From contig CM060311.1 in assembly GCA_030674185.1 (NCBI GenBank), forward strand, positions 97,805,513 to 97,869,512: a DNA stretch of 64,000 nt. Direction: 5' to 3'. The translations under genes were made by a program, and so were the position numbers. Within the stretch, counting starts at the first letter, position 1. Each line of letters begins with the position of its first letter. Below the pieces are notes generated by a model. That model saw only the letters and a list, made by a program, of their open reading frames with translations. It had not been told where the DNA came from and did no database searches. Positions 57,996 to 64,000 of the stretch are shown one piece after another. Source of the stretch: Monoplex corrugatus. Its lineage: Eukaryota; Mollusca; Gastropoda; Littorinimorpha; Ranellidae.

Positions 57996-59297
57996 CCCAT
58001 GATACGGTGTCAATATGTCTCCATACGGTGTCAATATGTCCCCCATAAGGTGTCAATATATCCCCATAAGGTGTCAATATATCCCCATAAGATGTCAATA
58101 TGTCCCCATGATAAGGTGTCATTATGTCCCCATGATAAGGTGTCAATATGTCTCCATACGGTGTCAATATGTCCCCATGATATGGTGTCAATATGTTCCC
58201 ATGATAAGGTGTCAATATGTCTCCATACAGTGTCAATGTGTCCCCATGATAAGGTGTCAATATGTCCCCATGATAAGGTGTCAATACATCCCATAAGGTG
58301 TCAATATGTCCCCATGATATGGTGTCAATGTGTCCCCATGATATGGTGTCAATATGTCCCCATGATATGGTGTTCAGTGTGTCCCCATGATAAGGTGTCA
58401 ATGTCCCCATGATATGGTGTCAATATGTCCCCATGATATGGTGTCAATATCCCCATATGGTGTCAATATGTCCCCATGATAAGGTGTCAATGTCCCCATG
58501 AAATGGTGTCAATGTGTCCCATGATATGTGTGTCAATATGTCCCCATGATATGGTGTCAATGTCCCCATGATATGGTGTCAATGTCCCCATGATAAGGTG
58601 TCAATGTGCCCCCATGATATGGTGTCAATGTCCCCATGATAGTGGTGTCAATGTCATCCATGATAAGGTGTCAATGTCCCCATGATATGGTGTCAAAGTG
58701 TGCCATGATATGGTGTCAATATGTCCCCATGATATGGTGTCAATGTCCCCATGATATGGTGTCAATGTGTCCCCCATATGGTGTCAATTGTCCCCCCATA
58801 TGGTGTCAATGTCCCCATGATATGGTGTCAATGTGTCCCCCATGATATGGTGTCAATATGTCCCCATGATATGGTGTCAATGTCCCCATGATATGGTGTC
58901 AATATGTCCCATGATATGGTGTCATTGTGTCCCCATGATATGGTGTCAATGTCCCCATAATGTGTCAATGTCCCCCATGATATGGTGTCAATATGTCCCA
59001 TATGGTGTCAATATGTCCCCAGAAAGTGTCAATGTCCCCATGATATGGTGTCAATATGTCCCATATGGTGTCAATATGTCCCATATGGTGTCAATGTGTC
59101 CCCATGATATGGTGTCAATGTCCCCATATGTCCCATGATATGGTGTCAATGTGTCCCCATGATATGGTGTCAATATGTCCCCATGATATGGTGTCAATAT
59201 GTCCACATGATATAGTGTCAATATGTCCCCATATGATGTCAATGTTCCCATATGTATCAATATGTCCCCATGTATGGTGTCAATATGTCCCCTTTTT
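57996..59297. repeat. 18-24-bp minisatellite, about 58 copies
   Basis: Units of GGTGTCAATATGTCCCCATG plus ATAT or ATAA, with shorter forms lacking ATGT or ATGATA. Mixed 18-, 20-, 22- and 24-bp units give irregular frames on both strands. Confidence 0.95.
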
Positions 59298-62200
59298 GGT
59301 GGTATAAATACCTTGTACTAAAACCTTTTTAAGTAGTGTAAATACCTTGTACTGAAGTCTTTTTAGATGGTGTAAATACCTTGTACTAAAGCCTTTTTAA
59401 GTGGTGTAAATACCTTGTACTGAAGTCTTTTTAGATGGTGTAAATACCTTGTACTAAAGTCTTTTCAGGTGGTGGAAATACCTTGTACTAAAGCTTTTAG
59501 ATGGTGTAAATACCTTGTACTAAAGTCTTTTTAGATGGTGTAAATACCTTGTACTAAAGCCTTTTTGTGGTGTAAATACCTTGGACTAAAGCCTTTTAGA
59601 TGGTGTAAATACCTTGTACTAAAGTCTTTTTAGATGGTGTGAATACCTTGTACTAAAGCCTTTTTGGTGGTGTAAATACCTTGGACTAAAGCCTTTTAGA
59701 TGGTGTAAATACCTTGTACTAAAGTCTTTTTAGATGGTGTAAATACCTTGTACTAAAGTCTTTTTAGATGGTGTAAATACCTTGTACTAAAGTCTTTTTA
59801 GATGGTGTAAATACCTTGTACTAAAGTCTTTTTAGATGGTGTAAATACCTTGTACTAAAGTCTTTTTAGATGGTGTAAATACCTTGTACTAAAGTCTTTT
59901 TAGATGGTGTGAATACCTTGTACTAAAGTCTTTTTAGATGGTGTAAGTAGCCTACCTTGTACTAAAGCCTTTTTAGGTGGTGTAAATACCTTGTACTAAA
60001 GTCTTTTAGATGGTGTAAATACCTTGTACTAAAGTCTTTTAGGTGGTGTAATTAACTTGTACTAAAGCCTTTTAGATGGTGGTGTAAATACCTTGTACTA
60101 AAACCTTTCGAGGTGGTGTAAATACCTTGTACTAAAACCTTTTTAGGTGGTGTAAATACCTTGTACTAAAGTCTTTTAGATGGTGTAAATACCTTGTACT
60201 AAAGTCTTTTAGGTGGTGTAATTAACTTGTACTAAAGCCTTTTAGTGGTGTAAATACCTTGTACTAAAACCTTTCGAGGTGGTGTAAATACCTTGTACTA
60301 AAACCTTTTTAAGTGGTGTAAATACCTTGTACTAAAGCCTTTTGAGGTGGTGTAAATACCTTGTACTAAAGCCTTTTAGATGGTGTAAATACCTTGTACT
60401 AAAGCCTTTTGAGGTGGTGTAAATACCTTGTACTAAAGCCTTTTGAGGTGGTGTAAATACCTTGTACTAAAGCCTTTTGAGGTGGTGTAAATACCTTGTA
60501 CTAAAGCCTTTTTAAGTGGTGTAAATACCTTGTACTAAAGCCTTTTGAGGTGGTGTAAATACCTTGTACTAAAGCCTCTTAGGTGGTGTAAATACCTTGT
60601 ACTAAAGCCTTTTAGGTGGTGTAAATACCTTATACTAAAGCCTTTTAGATGGTATAAATCTCATAATAAAGCCTTTTTAGGTGGTGTAAATATCTTATAC
60701 TAAAGCCCTTTTTGGTGGTGTAAATACCTAATACTTATGCCCTTTTAAGTGGAGTAAATAAATACCTTATACTTAAGCCCTTTCAAGTGGTGAAAAATAC
60801 CTAATACTTAAGCCCTTTCAAGTGATGTAAATACCTTATACTAAAGCCCTTTTAAGTGGTGTAAATATCTAATACTTATGCCCTTTTAAGTGGAGTAAAT
60901 AAATACCTTATACTTAAGCCCTTTCAAGTGGTGAAAATATCTAATGCTTAAGCCCTTTCAAGTGATGTAAATACCTTATACTAAAGCCCTTTTAAGTGGT
61001 GTAAATATCTAATACTTACGCCCTTTTAAGTGGAGTAAATAAATACCTTATACTTAAGCCCTTTCAAGTGGTGTAAATACCTAATACTTACGCCCTTTTA
61101 AGTGGAGTAAATAAATACCTTATACTTAAGCCCTTTCAAGTGGTGTAAATAACCTGATACTTAAGCCCTTTTAAGCTGTGCAAATACCTGATACTTAAGC
61201 CCTTTTAAGTGGAGTAAATAATACCTTATACTTAAGCCCTTTCAAGTGGTGTAAAGACATAATACTTAAGCCCTTTCAAGTGATGTAAATACCTTATACT
61301 AAAGCCCTTTTAAGTGGTATAAATACCTGATACTTAAGCCCTTTTAAGCTGTGCAAATACCTGAATACTTAAGCCCTTTTAAGTGGAGTAAATAAATACC
61401 TTATACTTAAGCCCTTTCAAGTGGTGTAAATACATAATACTTAAGCCCTTTCAAGTGATGTAAGTACCTTAAACTAAAGCCCTTTTAAGTGGTGTAAATA
61501 CCTGATACTTAAGCCCTTTTAAGGCGGTGCAAATACCTGATAACTTAAGCCATTTTAAAGTGGTGTAAATACCTAATACTTAAGCTCTTTTAAGTGGTGT
61601 AAATACCTAATACTTAAGCCCTTTTAAGTGGTGTAAATAACCTTATACTTAAGCCCTTTCAAGTGGTGTAAATACCTAATACTTAAACCCTTTTAAGTGG
61701 CATAAATATCTTATACTTCAGCCCTTTTATAGTGGTGTAAATACCTAATACTTAAGCTCGTTTAAGTGGTGTAAATACCTAATACTTAAGCCATTTTAAG
61801 TGGTGTAAATACCTTATACTTAAGCCCTTTTAAGTGGTGTAAATACCTTATATTTAAGCCCTTTAAAGTGGTGTAAATACCTTATACTTACGCCCTTTTA
61901 AGTGGTGTAAATACCTTATACTTAAGCCCTTTTAAGTGGTGTAAATACCTAATACTTAAACCTCTTTTAAGTGATGTAAATACCTAATACTTAAGCCCTT
62001 TTAAGTGATGTAAATACCTTATACTTAAGCCCTTTTAGTGATGTAAATACCTAATACTTAAGCCCTTTTGAGTGATGTAAATACCTAATACTTAAGCCCT
62101 TTTAAGTGATGTAAATACCTTATACTTAAGCCCTTTTGAGTGATGTAAATACCTTATACTTAAGCCCTTTTGAGTGATGTAAATACCTTATACTTACGCC

Positions 62201-63240
62201 CTTTTAAGTGGTGAGTAAATACCTTATATACTTAAGCCCTTTTGAGTGATGTAAATAACCCTAATACTTAAGCCCTTTTAAGTGGTGTAAATACCTTATA
62301 CTTAAGCCCTTTTGAGTGATGTAAATACACCTTATACTTAAGCCCTTTTAAGTGATGTAAATACCTAATATTAAACCCTTTTAAGTGATGTAAATACCTT
62401 ATATTTAAGCCCTTTTAAGTGGTGTAAATACCTTATATTTATGCCCTTTCAAGTGATGTAAATACCTTATATTTAAGCCCTTTTAAGTGGTGTAAACACC
62501 TTATATTTAAGCGCTTTAAAGTGGTGTAAATACCTTATACTTACGCCCTTTTAAGTGGTGTAAATACCTTATACTTAAGCCTTTAACTAGTTTAAGTGAT
62601 GTAAATACCTAATACTTATGCCCTTTCAAGTGATGTAAATACCTAAGTGATGTAAATACCTAATACTTAAGCCCTTTCAAGTAATGTAAATACCTTATAC
62701 TAAAGCCCTTTTAAGTGATGTAAATACCTAATACTTAAGCCCTTTCAAGTGGTGTAAATACCTTATACTAAAGCCCTTTTAAGTGGTGTAAATACCTAAT
62801 ACTTAAGCCCTTTTAAGTGGTGTAAATACCTAATACTTAAGCCCTTTTAAGTGGTGTAAATACCTAATACTTAAGCCCTTTTAAGTGGTGTAAATACCTT
62901 ATACTAAAGTCCTTTCAAGTGGTGTAAATATCTTATACTTAAGCCCTTTTAAGTGGTACTTAAGCCCTTTTAAGTGGTGTAAATATCTTATACTAAAGCC
63001 CTTTCAAGTGGTGTAAATACCTTGTACTTAAGCCCTATTAAGTGGTGTAAATACCTTATACTAAAGCCCTTTCAAGTGGTGTAAATACCTTGTACTTAAG
63101 CCCTTTTAAGTGGTACTTAAGCCCTTTTAAGTGGTGTAAATACCTTATACTAAAGCCCTTTCAAGTGGTGTAAATACCTTGTACTTAAGCCCTTTTAAGT
63201 GGTACTTAAGCCCTTTTAAGTGGTGTAAATACCTTGTACT
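59298..63240. repeat. ~34-bp minisatellite, two subfamilies, about 115 copies
   Basis: The left part (to about 60640) uses GGTGTAAATACCTTGTACTA plus AAGTCTTTTTAGAT or AAGCCTTTTGAGGT. The right part uses GGTGTAAATACCTTATACTT plus AAGCCCTTTTAAGT, with GTGATGTAAA and TAATACTT variants and some larger composite units (for example GGAGTAAATAAATACC). The change between subfamilies is gradual. Confidence 0.95.
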
Positions 63241-63690
63241 ATGTTGTCTTTCAATGATGGTGAGGTTTCTATGTTGTCTTTCAATGATGGTGAGGTTTCT
63301 ATGTTGTCTTTCAATGATGGTGAGGTTTCTATGTTGTCTTTCAATGAGGGTGAGGTTTCTATGTTGTCTTTCAATGAGGGTAAGGTTTCTATGTTGTCTT
63401 TCAATGAGGGTGAGGTTTCTATGTTGTCTTTCAATGAGGGTGAGGTTTCTATGTTGTCTTTCAATGATGGTGAGGTTTCTATGTTGTCTTTCAATGAGGG
63501 TGAGGTTTCTATGTTGTCTTTCAATGAGGGTGAGGTTTCTATGTTGTCTTTCAATGAGGGTGAGGTTTCTATGTTGTCTTTCAATGAGGGTGAGGTTTCT
63601 ATGTTGTCTTTCAATGATGGTGAGGTTTCTATGTTGTCTTTCAATGATGGTGAGGTTTCTATGTTGTCTTTCAATGAGGGTGAAATTCCT
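63241..63690. repeat. 30-bp minisatellite, 15 copies
   Basis: Units of ATGTTGTCTTTCAATGAGGG plus TGAGGTTTCT; GATGG and GAGGG forms alternate irregularly. It directly abuts the 34-bp array. 30 is divisible by three: the plus frame reads MLSFNEGEVS repeats and the minus frame ETSPSLKDNI repeats. No splice or start evidence supports either. Confidence 0.96.
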
Positions 63691-64000
63691 ATGCCATCTG
63701 TCATTACAGATGAGATTTCAATGGCGTCTATCACTAAGAGTGAACTTTCTATCATTAAGGATGACATTTCTATGGCGTCTACCGTTTAGGGTGGATTTCT
63801 ATACCATCTAAATGTATCATATTTTTTGTTAATGTAGAACTACAATCTGGAATATTCATAAGCTGTCCTTTCTTACTGAGGGTGGGATTTCTATACCATC
63901 TAAATACATAATATTTTTCATTAATGTATCACTACTATTTGCAATATTTGTAAGCTGGCCTTTTTCTAGTTAACATTCACCAAAATTATTCTCCTTCTGA
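63691..64000. other. degenerate repeat flank and ~95-bp duplication
   Basis: Four decayed relatives of the 30-bp unit (to about 63800) keep the ATG…TCT spacing. Then a ~95-bp segment starting GATTTCTATACCATCTAAAT occurs twice (about 63793 and 63887). No gene. Confidence 0.6.

Overview
The window is eukaryotic. Coding sequence is split into short exons with GT/AG borders, introns are long, and the DNA is full of minisatellites, (CA)n runs, tRNA-derived SINEs and TTAA-flanked piggyBac-type elements. There is no bacterial-style gene organisation. An MDM2-like gene together with this repeat content suggests a lophotrochozoan animal, most likely a mollusc and perhaps a gastropod. That placement is inference, not proof. 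By rough addition, tandem arrays make up more than half of the 64 kb, and nearly all long open frames are artefacts of repeat units whose length or multiple is divisible by three.

The only convincing host coding sequence is on the minus strand. It is a block of short exons encoding an MDM2/MDM4-type SWIB (p53-binding-like) domain with flanking Ser/Gln-rich and linker segments. The block occurs three times head to tail. In transcription order (right to left): module 1 is N 42225-42398, A0 40935-41009, A 33678-33811, B 31124-31241, C 29532-29694, D 27954-28087. Module 2 is N' 21455-21694, A0' 20076-20150, A' 10744-10877, B' 9293-9410, C' 8293-8455, an extra exon F' 7884-7988, and D' 6466-6599. 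Module 3 is A0'' 4229-4303 and A'' 1042-1175, running off the left edge. Exon lengths, borders and phases agree between copies. Introns are also alignable in places, so this is a segmental tandem duplication. I found no zinc-finger or RING exon between modules. The blocks are phase 0 at both ends, so one gene encoding a protein with two or three SWIB domains is as possible as three separate paralogues.

The introns have been remodelled by repeats. A dispersed repeat of about 0.55 kb (called R1 here) lies in the A0-A intron of all three modules. It is compact in module 3. In module 2 it contains an 8.3 kb array of a 51-bp unit. In module 1 it contains a ~27-bp array and a 5.2 kb array of a 55-bp unit. 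A fourth compact copy lies at 50.3-50.9 kb. Five TTAA-flanked elements (20.4, 25.4, 28.6, 32.0 and 41.0 kb) each keep a fragment resembling the N-terminal part of a piggyBac transposase. A degenerate DIRS-type tyrosine recombinase lies at 23.0-23.7 kb, and a ~1.1 kb TIR element interrupts a minisatellite at 1.7-2.8 kb.

From about 42.4 kb rightward I see no supported gene. The sequence is a succession of minisatellites (units of about 52, 64, 92, 84, 40, 48, 24, 34 and 30 bp) and a 0.7 kb (CA)n tract, separated by short unique stretches. The centres of the 51-bp and 55-bp arrays carry many single-base indels that their edges lack, which looks like unpolished long-read assembly. Copy numbers and frames there should not be trusted.
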